Position numbers and translations under genes: made by a program
Shown here: piece by piece, positions 21,715-33,999 of the stretch
How positions within the stretch are numbered: position 1 is the first letter of the stretch
Layout of the letters: every line of letters starts with the position of its first letter
Assembly: GCF_035046505.1 (NCBI RefSeq)
Contig: NC_089823.1
Coordinates: forward strand, 101,455,412 to 101,519,411
From: Tiliqua scincoides
Taxonomy: Eukaryota; Chordata; Lepidosauria; Squamata; Scincidae
Reading direction: 5' to 3'
DNA: 64,000 nt
The notes under the pieces: model-generated
What the model was told of the DNA's origin: nothing
The model's database searches: none
What the model saw: the letters and a program-made list of their open reading frames with translations, nothing else

Positions 21715-21948
21715 TTTGGGGTGCTGATTCCAAAAATGGCATCCGTTTTGCTGTATCACGTCTAGTTTTGGAGACACGGCATAACCTCTTTAGTGAATGG
21801 TTCAAGCAGCTTCCTCATGAGGAAGCCTACACCATGGCTTCCTCATGAGGAAGCCGCTTGAACCATTCACTAATGAGGCTATACTATATCGCCAAAACTA
21901 GACATGAGAGGGCAAAACGGATGCCATTTTTAGAATCAGCACCCCAAA
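21715..21948. mobile_element. Snapback miniature element (near full-length hairpin)
   Basis: The left arm starts TTTGGGGTGCTGATTC and the right arm ends GAATCAGCACCCCAAA. The arms stay complementary through ATGGCATCCGTTTTGC, CTAGTTTTGG and GAATGGTTCAAGC. The core holds CTTCCTCATGAGGAAG twice, itself a perfect palindrome. No coding capacity. Confidence 0.75.
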
Positions 21949-22227
21949 TTCATATCAAACCACCATAAAGTTTGGGAAAAACTTTTCTTACCCTCAATTT
22001 TGTAGGCCTGTGTTATTAATGGTTTTATATAGTACTTTATTATATAAATATAGTATATAAACAAAGTACCTGAAGTGCATACAAACTAAATTTAAATGGA
22101 GGTTTACCTTGCTTTAAGGCACTTTGCTTTAGAGCGCTTAGCTAATATGGTGCTTTTTCAATTATATTCATGTTTATTATTTCCGGTGCTTGCCTTGTTC
22201 TTAAGGAGGTTTCAGCGGTAACACATA

Positions 22228-23470
22228 CATCATAAGAACATAAGAACCTCCCTGCTGGATCAGGCTGTAGGCCCATCTAGTCCAGCTTCCTGTATCTCAC
22301 AGCGGCCCACCAAAGGCCTCAGGGAGCACACCAAATAACAAGAAACCTGCATCCTGGTGCCCTCCCTTGCATCTGGCATTCTGACATAGCCCATTTCTAA
22401 AATTAGGAGTTTGCACATCATGGCTTGTAACCCATAATGGATTTTTCCTCCAGAAATTTGTCCAATCTGCTTTTAAAGGCATCTAGTCCAGATGCCATCA
22501 CCACAACCTTTGGTAAGGAGTTCCACAGACCAACCACATGCTGAGTAAAGAAATATTTTCTTTTGTCTGTCCTAACTCTCCCAACACTCAATTTGAGTGG
22601 ATTTACCCTGGTTCTGGTGTTATGTGAGGTTCTGCATCTCTCTATCCACTCTATCCTTCCTGTGCATAATTTTGTATGTCTCAATTATGTCTCAGGCACC
22701 TTTTTTCTAGGCCAGGGGTGTCCAAGGTTTTTGGCAGGAGGGCCACATCAGCTCTCTGACACTGTGTCAGAGAAAAAAAGAATTAATTTATATTTAAAAT
22801 TTGAATAAATTTACATAAGTTTACATAAACGACTATATTAAAGATGAACTTATATGAAAGAATGAAGGTCTGTAATAAGAGGCCTTGCACAAAGCAAGGC
22901 TGGCCTTTCCTTTGCTGCCACTACTGCATCACAGGCATGAAACAGCAAGCAGTGGAAGTAGCCCTCATCCCACAGCTCACGCGAGAGGTCAAACAGTCGC
23001 CCTCATGCTGAGATCAGTTGTGTCGGGCCAGAGCGGGCTCCAACAAATCTCCAGAGCACCAGAGGCTCATTGGAGACTGGGGGCTCCCTGAGGGCTGCAT
23101 TGAGAGGTTTTAAGGGCCGCAAATGGCCCCAGGGCCAGGGTTTAGGCACCCCTGTTCTAGGCTGAAGAGCCCCAGACGCTGTAGCCTTTCCTCATAAGGA
23201 AGGTGTCCCGGCCCTGTATTCATTTTAGTTGCTCTCTTTTGCACCTTTTCCATTTCCACTATATCCTCTTTGAGATGTGGTGACCATAACTGGACACAAT
23301 ACTCCAGGTGTGGCCTTACCATTGATTTGTACAACGGCATTATAATATTAGCCATTTTGCTCTCAATACCTTTCTAATGATCCCAAGTATAGAGTTGGCC
23401 TTCTTCACTGCCGCTGCACATTGGGTCGACACTTTCATGGAGTTGTCCACCCCCCAAGATTCTCCTCATT
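22228..23470 (-). mobile_element. Second CR1 LINE, interrupted by hAT
   Basis: It has the same 3'UTR and post-RT coding region as 17036-18537 (VGLWNSLPKVVVMASGLDAF, YKSMVRPHLEYCVQLW) but is more decayed, with small deletions. The 3' end carries CATAAGAACATAAGAAC at about 22231. A hAT element divides it into 22228-22712 and 23155-23470. Truncated inside the RT region. Confidence 0.85.
22713..23154. mobile_element. Non-autonomous hAT element inside CR1
   Basis: The termini are CAGGGGTGTCCAAGG and TTTAGGCACCCCTG. A perfect 8-bp duplication TTCTAGGC lies at 22705-22712 and 23155-23162. 442 bp, no transposase. It is inserted in the CR1 and so is younger than it. Confidence 0.92.
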
Positions 23471-25185
23471 AGGGCAAGACTTCCATTTACGGAAGGAAGC
23501 TTCCTTGCCCTTTACAGCCTCTCTAACAGCCTCTTTAACACCAGCTGACTCTAGGCTCAATTGAGCGAGTCAACCAGCACTGTTTTCTTACCCACACTCA
23601 TGTATTGTAGCATTTTTTATTTTATTTTTACTTTTGAATCTTTTTAGGCCTACTGCTCTTGCACACTTAATAAAGGTGTAAATATGTTTTTTATATGCAC
23701 TGGCAAGTGAAAAAAAGGGCTGTAATTTGCTTTAAGGTGATATTCACTTTATGGTGGTGGTCTGGAACCTAACCCATATAAGTCCATATTAGTGAGATAT
23801 GCCTGTATTTTGGGGGGAGAAGTAGAAATGGTTAATTCTCTAGTACCACAGTCCTATCTGAATCCCCTTCTCATTGTTGTTAACACTTGGTCCTTTAGCC
23901 ACTGCATTGCACTGTATCTATAAAAAGTGAATTCCTGGTGCATAACATCTTCATGGCCAGAGTGTGGAGGTACTGAAGGGTATGCCTATCTGAAAACTGG
24001 CTTTTACAATTCTCTGTCACCTATTGCGAATTTACTTGCATCTAACACTCAGCTTCTGTTTGGTTCTGTGCTATGAATATATGCAATTGTTGCATACCTC
24101 CAAGTTCAGATGATTTTAGGATTTTATAGGAATCAATTCACATTTATAAAATGTACTGTGTTTAATGTGTATTTTAAAAAAGTAATTATTTCTTGCATCT
24201 GGAGGTTCCTTTTCATGCTAGATGAGTTGCAAATTGAGTAAACAGTGATCCCTATTGGAGTATGAAATGTTTTCAGCAGAAACGCATCAAATAAACCATG
24301 TAATGCTGGCAGGGTCAGGGTGGGAGTATTACAACTTATCTATCAAGCAAGATTTAGGGCAACCTTACAGGTGTTATTCAGTGGTATCACACCAGTAGTT
24401 GTAATGCTGTTTGTTTTCACAATCCAGGACTTCATAGTTTCAGAGCAGACGACTGCTGAGAGGAGCCTGTAACCTCTTGATTTCAAAGGGTCTGTGGCTT
24501 CCACTGGTGCCTCCCTGGCTAATGTAAGAAAGGTGTTTTGCCATAAACGGTTTGGAGGTATTTGGTGAGGTTGGAAAGGGGTCGGCCCAAGCAGGAAGCC
24601 TGTGTCTGCCCTGTAAAGAAAATAGCAAGTAACAAAATGAAAGCATCAAAGAACCAACAGGATGCAGTCCCAGGAGTCTCTTCTGGCATGTTGGTCCTTC
24701 TTGAAAGTTAGCACTGAGTGAAGAGTGACCTTAAAACTCACTTTATTCAAACAGACTGAGCTCAGGTTTAAAGTTCAAGGCATTTTGTTTTTTCACCTGT
24801 TTCCTACAGTTTTCAGAAACTTCTGAAGAATTAATGTGTAACTATATCTGGTCACTGAGCTAACAGCAAGGATTTTTTTCTCAAGGGAAAATATTACTGT
24901 ATAAAAAGAATGAAAATAGGATGCTATATTGCACTATGGTAAATAGTTTCAATGATAGCTTTGCTGAAGCCACAGCTACAGGGCAAATTGGATCCATTAG
25001 GGATCTGAAATAATTATGAGGCAAAACAATTTGTCAAAGGAACCTCTGTTTCTGATAGAATGTAGGACTATCGTTGTAGGCAAGCTATGTAAGACTTTTT
25101 AAATCTACAGATGTATAGTTTTGTCGAAATCCAGTAGTAGGTCTCCAGATATTTATCTATTCCTGTCTAAGCCATTTCTGAAAAA
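23471..25185 (+). other. Putative GGACT intron, no clear feature
   Basis: No exon or nameable repeat. The 24430-24660 stretch has a short minus-strand open frame without recognisable similarity. Confidence 0.5.
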
Positions 25186-25197
25186 TCTGTAACACTT

Positions 25198-25336
25198 GGC
25201 CATGGTCTGAGGGTACATGATACCAAAGACTTGTTGAAGCTAAGCAAATCTGTATCTGCTCAGTATCTGGATGAGAGACCACCTGTGAACCATATATACT
25301 GAGAACCGTATACTCTTGAGAATCTGGGGAAAAGGT
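25198..25336 (+). mobile_element. 5S-rRNA-derived SINE with 12-bp duplications
   Basis: The body matches a decayed 5S rRNA gene: GTTGAAGCTAAGCA, then GTATCTGGATGAGAGACCAC and CTGTGAACC, in 5S order. These include the internal promoter region. TCTGTAACACTT occurs exactly at 25186-25197 and 25337-25348, showing retroposition. The tail is short and AG-rich. 5S-derived SINEs are known in squamates. Confidence 0.85.
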
Positions 25337-25492
25337 TCTGTAACACTTCAGCATGATCAACCAAATTTAGGATTAGGCTAAGTAGATTGGCACAGGCTAG
25401 ATCTTCAGTAGTTGAAGTCACTAGGAGTAGAGCGTCGGTTTTTAATCTCTCAGGGAGAATTCGAGCCGCAGTAAGTGTGTTGGGGGAGGGGG

Positions 25493-25766
25493 AAGGCAGT
25501 GATGCTATCTGCTGGATTGTGCCATTTTGGAGGGGTGCAGTGGCTTGCTGCCATTTACCAGAGCCTGCAGCAGCCTCCTGGGGGTATGGGGAACGCAAAA
25601 CCGGAAGTGGTCGCGATTGCAATTTTGAGGGTCTTTGCAGCATTGGGAAACCTGTGAAGGCTGATGCGGGGGCTCTCTCTAGGAGGCTGCTGCAGGCTCT
25701 GGTAAGTGGCAGCAACCCCGTGCCTCTCCAAAGCGATGCAATCCAGTGGATCGCGTCGCTGCCTTC
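25493..25766. repeat. Inverted repeat with ~85-bp arms
   Basis: The left arm (25493-25580, containing CAGAGCCTGCAGCAGCCTCC) is complementary with mismatches to the right arm (25681-25766, starting AGGAGGCTGCTGCAGGCTCT). The ~100-bp loop contains AAAACCGGAAGTGGTCGCG. Probably a foldback DNA element. Overlapping open frames on both strands are a by-product of the palindrome. Confidence 0.65.
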
Positions 25767-28700
25767 CCTCTTCCCCGCACCCATTCACTTTCTTCCATAC
25801 ACCCATACACTTGTATTGAGAAAGTAAAATGCTCTCTTTGGGGACGGTTGAGCACAAACTCTGGTTCAAGACTGACTGCCAGTCCCAAATGTGAATGCTT
25901 TATTGCTGTATTGTAGAGTGGGAGGTTTCTGGATGGAAAAGAGTAAAAGTGCCTTTTTATATTCTTTTAATTTACAAACAAGTATATTCATGCATAACTT
26001 GGGAGTTCCTTGAGTATGTATTAATCACTACTTTATTTTTAGATGCACCACTTTGCTTCCAAATGATGTGCTTAACCACCTTTGCTATTGGAAGGGATGA
26101 TAATAAGAACCCAATCTCCAGTATTGTATTTTGCTCCAGCATGTTCATGAAATGGAACTGAAGGCAGAGCCATGCAGTTAAAGAATGCCTGAGTTCCTAG
26201 TAGCTCTCATTGAGTTCTGTGGGGCAAAATCAGTAGGTTCAAGTTGGGATGCAATAGTCCTATGACCATGTTAGGAGACTGTGGAGAATCTTCAAGATAC
26301 CATGTCATCTGTGAGCATGCCGGCAAGCTGCTGCTCTCAGTAGCCTTGCATTAGTCTGAAGAAACAGATGCTCTCTGTGGGGAGAACAGGAACAGGGCAA
26401 GGCTCTAGAGGTGCTCACAGATGTTATGAACTGTCGGGACTCCATAGTTTCATGATGACTCCATAGAGCTAGCAAGAGGGGACAAAACCTGATTAATTGT
26501 CTTCCTCGGGGGAGACTGTGATAATAAAAGTACTTTCTCCATGATGCACACCATTATAGTGATAGACATGTTACTAGTTTAATAATAATTTTAAAATCAG
26601 CATTCATATAATTTTTTACTTGGAAATTCATATAAATTTTTACTTGGTGTACTTGGAAATAAGTCCCATTATGTCCTGTAGTATTTATTCTTACATAAAT
26701 GTTCATAGGATTATAGCCTGTGAATGTTCACATAGATACCTCTGTAATTCTTATAACTGACAGGTCAGTTTTATTGTGAGGAAGGAAAATGACTGAGGGT
26801 GTAGTAGTTAGCCTAAATCCACCTAATAACTTTGTGATAAAGATGTTTGCTTCAGTCACACCTCACATTCTTAACCACAATGCTATATCATATTTCATCT
26901 TGCATTGCTTTTTAGGCACATGTGTGGGCTAATGTGTGGGCTAATTACACATAGAGTTGTAGTAGTAAAGTAATGATTAGTAGTTTGAAATAAATGTATA
27001 GTATCAAAATGTAGTTGTAACTCATCTTGGTGCAAGTTCCTTATTCGGGCTGTCTAAATGTTTTCAGCTGGTTTCTTCACAAGTCACACAATATGCTTTA
27101 TTTTCTGTCATTTTTGCTTTTCCCCATCTACAATACAATCCTAAGCAAATAGGCTGCACCAACAATTGGATAGGCTGTCAGTCGTAGTTAAAAGAAATCG
27201 CTTGAAGAGAGGACATACAGATTTCACTCATTTTCCCAGGATATTAAATTTTAATGACTAGTATGAATATTTCATGACAGTATCTTTTGAATAGGTTTGT
27301 TTTGTCCTGGAGGATATTGTATATTATAAGGCCTGATTTCTGTCTAGGCAAAACTGGTAACTTGTTGAAACGTCAACCCCTTTTCTTTGATTATATGGTA
27401 AAGCAAACAACAGTAAAAAATAATTCTCCTGCTGAAAATTCCACTTATAGGCCTTCATATTTTTTTGACAGTTCTTTGAAATTAAGCATCAGATCCTATT
27501 CTTTATTCTTGCCACAAGGTGGCTAAATAGCCCTGTCACCTGCATTAAAAGGTTATTTTGTACAGAGTATTGTGGAACATGGCAGTTTGTGCCCAATAGC
27601 TTGGTCAGACTTTTTTTCAGCTCCATTTATCCACTTCTTTCTTTGACATACTAGTGTGTATTTACTAAGACGTAAAACCTTCTTTATTGAATTTGTTTTG
27701 GGTAAACTATTGTCTAAACTGAAGAAACCTAATGCACTTTTTTCCAAAAAGAACCAATTATTTTCAAGTTAATTCTGTCATGTTGTTCTGTAGTTGATGT
27801 TTAGGCCACAACCTTTCATGCACTGTCAAATTCTACCTTGCTGAGGATTATGCACAAATGTGTTAAAGACTGCAGCACCAGATGCCAGGCATGATTTAAA
27901 CTTCAATTTCCTCATTGGTCATTTCTATCTATTGAACAGCATGTCAGCAACTAGGAGCCGTAATGGAAACCATATTCTGAAATGTTCAGCAGGACCTTGG
28001 AGACCTCTCACCCCTCAGAATCAATTCCAACAAAATGTCAAAAATAGTCAGGACTCTTTGCTGGATGATGATGAGTTCTCCAATTTCAGTTGTGTTAAGA
28101 ATTCTTTCCCCCAGAAACTTTTTATCCCCTCCCAAAAAGTGTACCTTCATATATGCATTAGAGAAATTGCTTAATGTAAATGAAGCATATCTTTTGCAGA
28201 CAGATGGAGATTTTAATGTGCATTTTCATTTTCCCGTTTGTATTTTAACTTATTAACTCTGACAAGTAACCCCTTGGTTGTGAACAATTTAATTCACAAT
28301 TCACTTTTTCTGATTCAAAGTGAACACGAGTGCCCTAATCCCCTAATGGGAATTAATTGCATGTTTCAGTGCTTAACTCTGATCCTCTCGCAATCCCCAC
28401 TGGGACAAGCTTCTTCCTGAAGGATCTGTGTTCGTTATTCAAAACACAATTTGAAAGGTAATGATTTTTTTCCTCCAAAAGAGAACCAGAGCAACCAAAT
28501 ATTAATGCTCGTTCCTTTGTAGGAGAATAAGCTGTAGCTTTGAACCCATCTGATGTCATAAAGGGTAAACACAAAAAATCAAATGTTGATGAAATAACAG
28601 GGTAAATCATTGTGGTAGTTTTGAAAAGGCAGCAGCACAAAAAGGAGGTGAGGGTGTGTGTGTGTTGGGAAATATAGTGTGGTTCTGTAAGGTAAATATC

Positions 28701-29400
28701 TGAAGCCTTGGTCAGTGGTCTAAAGGGGGTTGCTGTATAAAAACATTGTTCTTTTGAACCAAAAGTCCTTTGTCTAGGAAGTGCTTTCTGTACCCCAAAA
28801 AGCACTCTTAAATTCCTAGAGATCTTTAGTAACACAAAAGAAAACTGAGAAAGGCCTTTATGGCTACCTAGTAAACGCATGACTGAGGTTGAATTTGTTG
28901 GGGACTCCCAGGCTCACATTTTTAGCTGCACCAGTGACTTCCACTCTGTACTATAAAAGAACTGCTAGTGTGCTATGAGAAAGAAATTAAAGATATACAT
29001 GATGTCAAAAGTACCCATCTACAGAGGCAGCTGCTTACTTCACATGGTATGATTCACACCCTAGCCTTATTTGGTTGTTGTACTTGCATATTTCTAGGTC
29101 ATTTCAGAACCTTCAAAGCAGTTTGTAATTAAAAAACAATACCATCACAATTTCCTTATTTTAATTTAAAGAAAAAACAGTGCAGTAGCTGTTAACATCA
29201 TTGCAAAGGCACCTGAGCAGGCCAGCTAATGCCAAGTGTCCATCAATGGGAAAAAAAGTCTTAATTTCCAGATGGAAAATCCTGCTGCATGAAGATTGCG
29301 TAAGGCTCTGTGAGCCACGGCTCCCTGGGGAGCTGCGGAAACCAACCCAGGGGAGCAGTGGAATCCTCACAAAAAAACTTGCCACCATATACTAATACAA
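25767..29400 (+). other. Putative GGACT intron, mostly repeat-poor
   Basis: Apart from a decayed 90-bp foldback scrap near 26640-26725, I recognise no mobile element or exon. A GT-rich run lies near 28650. Confidence 0.5.
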
Positions 29401-29934
29401 TATATAGGATTTTAGCCCTAATAGGCAGTTGTGGCCAATAGCCCAGAAGGTCAAGGGAACTGCTAGTCAAAAAACTTTGGGAACCACTGCTGTCGAGGGT
29501 TCCCTAGCCCAGGTACCACTCCCGAAAAGCCCTGTCCTCTCTCACTGACAGCTGTACTTCCAAAGGTGACAGGACACGGAGTAAAATCTTTGCAGAAATC
29601 CTTAATAAGCAGGCAGTCCAATCCTGTCTTCACTAGATCATTCTGCTGGTGTGACTGGATTCATTGAATGAATTCTGCTGCAGGCCTACATCAGGAATAT
29701 CTGCCTGAAGAGGCGATTACTGCCTGAATCAGTGGAAAGAGGCAAGGCCATAGCTATCGGGGAGGGGGGTACACCCCAATTAGTGACTCATGCAAAAATC
29801 TAAGGATAATTCTACTCCTGTGACTCTAAGGCAGCAGTCTCCAAACCGTGGACTGCTGCACTCTGAGAAAAGCCTTTCGGGCATGGCAGTAGGGAAGTGC
29901 CACAACCTCCTATCTTCGCAGCTCACTCAGGACC

Positions 29935-30080
29935 AGTGGCGTAGGAAGTCACATTTGCCCTGGGCACAAAATTCTTAGGGGTCCAAAATTTCAAAAGGAA
30001 AAAAAAAGTAGCAATACTTTTTGGTGGGTTTCGATAAGCTGGTGGAAGCCATTTTGACAAATTTGCTGGGTGGTGCCATC
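29935..30080. repeat. DNA-element end, CAGTGGCGTAGG type
   Basis: CCAGTGGCGTAGGAAGTCAC followed by CCCTGGGCAC resembles the left end of the GC-rich element at 16467. The right end was not located. A separate hAT-like scrap (GGGAACCACTGC) lies near 29480. Confidence 0.4.
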
Positions 30081-30564
30081 TTGGAAACTGGCAAAAGACT
30101 AGTTTTCACAATTCAGTAATGTTAGAAGCTTCTTGAAAGCTTTGCTGCACTCAGGAACAAGAGTGGAAGTAAACACACCTGCTGTACTGAGTCTTCTACC
30201 AAGCCCCAAACAAAAGCCAGAACCCTCCCCCTTCCGCTCTCTGGCCACAGAGACCCCCTCACTTGTGCTGCAGGTGCCCACATGTAGCTTCCATGAAAAG
30301 GCTGCCTGGTAAGTCTGCCCCGCACTATCCCTGGCTGAATGCCTTGAGATTTTCTGAGGAACTACTTGAGCATGCCCAGTTTCTCCTTTAGCAGCTGTTG
30401 CCTGCTGTGCGACTAAGGAATGTGAGCAGTAGTTCCTTCCTCTCAGCTTTAATTACAATGGTCCACAAGTTAGGGGGCACAATACTTGACTTGCCAATAC
30501 AATAAAATTGTATTGTTAGGGGGCACAATACAATGAAACTGGCCAATGACAATGACTAATGACT

Positions 30565-30630
30565 ATGCCCAATGTTGCATATACGCAACAGGGATAAAAT
30601 TTGTACACCTATGGAATGGGCAGAAATGGG
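30565..30630. mobile_element. TTAA-flanked miniature element, copy 2
   Basis: TGCCCAATGTTGCATATACG on the left and ATGGGCAGAAATGGG on the right, directly followed by TTAA (30631-30634). The left terminus is worn. Confidence 0.6.
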
Positions 30631-30639
30631 TTAAAGATG

Positions 30640-32110
30640 GGGCCAGCTGTCCTAAACGGAATTGAACTGTAACTGAAGCTTGTTTACATCTGGCATCTAG
30701 AAATCAAATTGCTTTCTTGGGGGAAAACTGAGACCATTTCTCCTAGCAGTTTGGTGACAGGCTGTGACTTTTTGGAAAGCAACAGATATTCTGGGCTTTA
30801 GTTAGAAACATTACAAAGGAAGAGGTGCAACTGGGAGGCTAAGTATTTTGAACAATAGCCAAAGAAAAAAATAGAAACCTTCTCATTTTTCAGTAAATTG
30901 GAGCCCTTCTTTTGCCCTTCACTAGTAAGTGTGAAAATCCAAAATGGAACCTCAAAATGGTGATCCAGGAGTACTAGAGAAGACTTGCTCCATTTGAGTT
31001 CCTGCCAAAAGCAAAAGCCACAATCTGTGACAGGTACCTCATGATGAGAAGTAAACATTTTAGAAATGGTGGAATGGAAAGGCAGCAAGATCTTTGACAG
31101 GGAACAAGCTGCACTCATTGTGGAAGCTTCGCTGAAGTTAACAGATTTGGCTTTCAGGGAAGATGAAATTCAGTCTCTCCTTTAATAGAAGGCATGTCAA
31201 GCAAAGCCAAAATAGTCATTTTAGCCTGTAGTGAGTGCTCAGTTATAAATAAGAAGCTAGTGCTTGCTTTGGAAAGTGATGTTCACTGGTATCCCACAAG
31301 AGATAGACCCCTTGAATGGAGGAGAGAGGTGTATTGGTCCACTCTATATGTCCAGTCCATCTCTGATGTTGCCTCACATTTACTTAGTAAAAAGATTTTT
31401 ATATTCCACCTTTTCATCCATGCTGGAGCTCAGGGCTGTTCACAGTATATAATAACATAAAATACAAAGCAATAGTAGCAGCCATTAAGTAAAAAAGGGC
31501 AAACCAAAAAAGCACCCCCCAAAAATGATGAAACAGAATACATTCATGTCACATTCTGTGTAGTGATATTCTGACAGGTTGTCTTGACTGAGGGAATAAA
31601 TGAGTGTGTGGTCACAAAAGGTTTGTGTTGTGGTAGCCTAACACTGTTTATATTGAATGTGGTTTCAGTTACTTTATTTTGAGAGTTTGCAGGGCATTGA
31701 GATATGGAAACTAGGTACCACGATTAAGAAAACAACAGTTTCCTCAAAAGGATACAAGAGGCCAGCTTTAGAAAGAGTTTAAAAAACAACCCAATATATC
31801 GTCTCCTTAGCTTATTTGATTTCTGTTTGAACGCAGTATTTCCATATTGCAGGTTCTCACTGGCCACAAACAGCTTTGAATTAAGTAGTTGGCAACCAGT
31901 AAGCTGCGGAGAGGGCTAGGCTGAGGAGGCACAGCCACATGAATACTCACTCACCCCCCCCTTAAGCTCAGTCTCTCTCAGTGGATCTTAACTTCCTTGA
32001 AACACACTCTTTCTCCCTCCCCAGAAATAAATTAAAAACTCAACTCTTCTTACCCCACTAAGAGCTAGGGAGAGCTCAGCACCTTGATAGCTGCCTCCCC
32101 TGGTGCATTA
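30640..32110 (+). other. Putative GGACT intron
   Basis: A reversed L2/SINE tail at about 31395-31480 (TTATATTCCACCTTTTCATC, GCTCAGGGCTGTTCACAG) is the only recognisable repeat. No exon supported. Confidence 0.45.
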
Positions 32111-32118
32111 GAGAACCA

Positions 32119-32266
32119 GGGCCCAATCCTATCCAATTTTCCAGTGCCGGTGCAACCATGTCAGTGAGGCATGCGCTGCATCCTGGGGTAGGGAGGCAAT
32201 GAGAGGGTTCCTCGGGGCTGCATTGAGGCTGCACTGGTGCTGGAAAGTTTGGATAGGATTGGACCC
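32119..32266. mobile_element. Foldback DNA element with CCA duplication
   Basis: Runs from GGGCCCAATCC to GGATTGGACCC with CCA on both sides (32116-32118 and 32267-32269). The interior includes GGTGCTGGAAAGTTTGGATA. Confidence 0.7.
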
Positions 32267-32919
32267 CCAGTCCCTGTGCACAGGTCCCCTGCTGTTTTCA
32301 TGGCGTCCTTTGGACAGAACGGAGGCAACTCTACCTGCTGTCTTCTCATTGATTGTTGATGCAGGTACCTTGCCTGGTTTTCATTGGAAACCAGCCATGA
32401 TTACAGTTGGGGAGGAGATGTCACTCATATTTAAATGTCTCTAAGTTTGTGTAGTTTCTTCTTTGAAAGTATAGGAAAGCACATTGTACATGTAAAGAAT
32501 CTTTTGGTGATGTATGGATTTATAGTTTTCTGATGCCTGGCTGGGTCCATTGTATTGTTGAACACTCCAAAGCAACATGTTTGTCACAGTGTAATATCGT
32601 CCTCTGATCTTTTAATATCTGTTGGGCCCAATGAAGCAGCGTCAGTAAAATAATTTTGACCTTCAAATATTTGTAGCAAGAAGTTATGTTCTCCTTTCCA
32701 TCTATCTAAATGGAATACAACATCTATCTAAATTAAATACAGCCTTTTTGTATAGCAAGATTGTACTTGCTGTTCTTTTTTGCTTCAGAACTTTAAGTCC
32801 ATTTAAGCTTAACTATTTTACCTCCAATTGTTGGGGCAAGTACTTACTGACTACTGCAAATCTAAAAGTCTTACATGATTTGGAATTTTTGGGGCAGTTG
32901 GTGGAAAAATCCTCTAAAC
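32267..32919 (+). other. Putative GGACT intron, nothing recognised
   Basis: AT-rich. Short open frames only; no repeat or exon identified. Confidence 0.5.
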
Positions 32920-33042
32920 CAGGGGTGGCCAACCTTTCAACTTTAGGTCTCCTGGATCTTTAACAATTCTGTAGAGGAGGGAGTTTCAGCAATTGCAGTT
33001 TGTCATCTGTGAGCCCAAAAGTTGAAAGGTTGACCCCCCCTT
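32920..33042. mobile_element. Miniature hAT element with perfect 8-bp duplication
   Basis: The left end is CAGGGGTGGCCAACC and the right end AAAGGTTGACCCCCCC. CTCTAAAC occurs exactly at 32912-32919 and 33043-33050. 123 bp, non-coding. It lies about 460 bp before the GGACT coding exon. Confidence 0.85.
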
Positions 33043-33525
33043 CTCTAAACAATTGAGTGTGCATATGTGACCATGTGAATCTAACAGGCTGTCTGTCCCC
33101 ATTTCTGAGATCGTGGCTGCCAGACAAAGTTCACTTGGAACAACAAAAGGCTACTCATTTCTGCAACCCAGTTCGCACTTACTTTCCATGCCGTCTCTGT
33201 GTATCAAGGTCTCTGTGTATCAAGGCATATGGAGAAATCTGACAGTATAAACCAACTCCTGGGTATTGAGGGTAGTACTGGTTACCCATGTCATAAACAG
33301 GATGACAACCCCCCCCCCTTTACAGTCACATCTTGTCTTAAACATTTTGTTGTTGTTAATCTTAAGAAATTGGTTAAAAAAAGGCTTGCATCATTTGGCT
33401 TATTTTTAAGGAAGAGAATATTTGCAAAATGCATTCCCTTAAGAGTAGGCTCTCAAAGAACAATGTTTATGCATAGTGCAATAATTAATGCTTTTGTATT
33501 TGTTTCAGGCTCTTCAGTTGGAAGA

Positions 33526-33999
33526 ATGGCCCGTGTCTTTGTCTATGGGACCCTTAAGAAAGGCCAGCCAAATTACCCACACATGATAAATGGTGCTCAT
33601 GGGATAGCCAGATTCCAAGGCAGGGGCCTTACAGTGGAGAAATACCCCCTGGTGATTGCAGGAAAATATAACATTCCTTTCTTGCTGAATGCCCCAGGAA
33701 TAGGGCACCATGTCGCTGGAGAGATTTATTCTGTTGATGACCAGATGTTGCAATTCCTTGATGAGTTTGAAGGTTGCCCAGACATGTATCAGCGTACTCC
33801 AATGAGAATTGAAGTAGTTGAATGGGAAGGTAAAAGTAGTGCACCTGAAGAGAGGCCAGCTGTTAACAGCATTCTGGAATGCTATGTGTACAGCACCACT
33901 ACTTACCAGCCAGAGTGGATAAATTTCCCTTACTATGACAACTACGATGCCTTTGGAAAACATGGACTTCAGTATGTACTACGGGAAAGCAGAGAGTAA
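33526..33999 (+). CDS. GGACT: Gamma-glutamylamine cyclotransferase
   Basis: A cytosolic enzyme that converts gamma-L-glutamyl-L-amines, such as gamma-glutamyl-lysine released from transglutaminase crosslinks, to 5-oxo-proline plus the free amine. The 157-residue product compares with about 153 in human. The glycine-rich substrate pocket starts at YGTLKKGQPNY (residues 7-17), and the catalytic Glu is residue 82 in LDEFEGCPDMY, the position known from the human enzyme. The C-terminal part includes ECYVYSTTTYQPEW. The ATG at 33526 has A at -3 and G at +4. An acceptor (tttgtttcag, ending 33508) lies 17 bases upstream, so the whole coding region sits in one exon with a spliced 5'UTR. The in-frame open codons back to 33199 are intron sequence. 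All key residues look intact, so the gene is probably functional. Confidence 0.97.
   Translation: MARVFVYGTLKKGQPNYPHMINGAHGIARFQGRGLTVEKYPLVIAGKYNIPFLLNAPGIGHHVAGEIYSVDDQMLQFLDEFEGCPDMYQRTPMRIEVVEWEGKSSAPEERPAVNSILECYVYSTTTYQPEWINFPYYDNYDAFGKHGLQYVLRESRE

Noticed and set aside
25198-25336. A functional 5S rRNA gene
   Set aside because: Too diverged, shorter at the start, and flanked by a 12-bp target duplication, so it is a SINE.
25260-25784. A 174-codon minus-strand frame
   Set aside because: It spans a SINE and an inverted repeat. Equivalent frames on the other strand show it is a palindrome effect.
33199-33525. N-terminal extension of GGACT
   Set aside because: An acceptor at 33508 and a strong ATG context at 33526 mark the true start. 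The upstream in-frame codons are intron.
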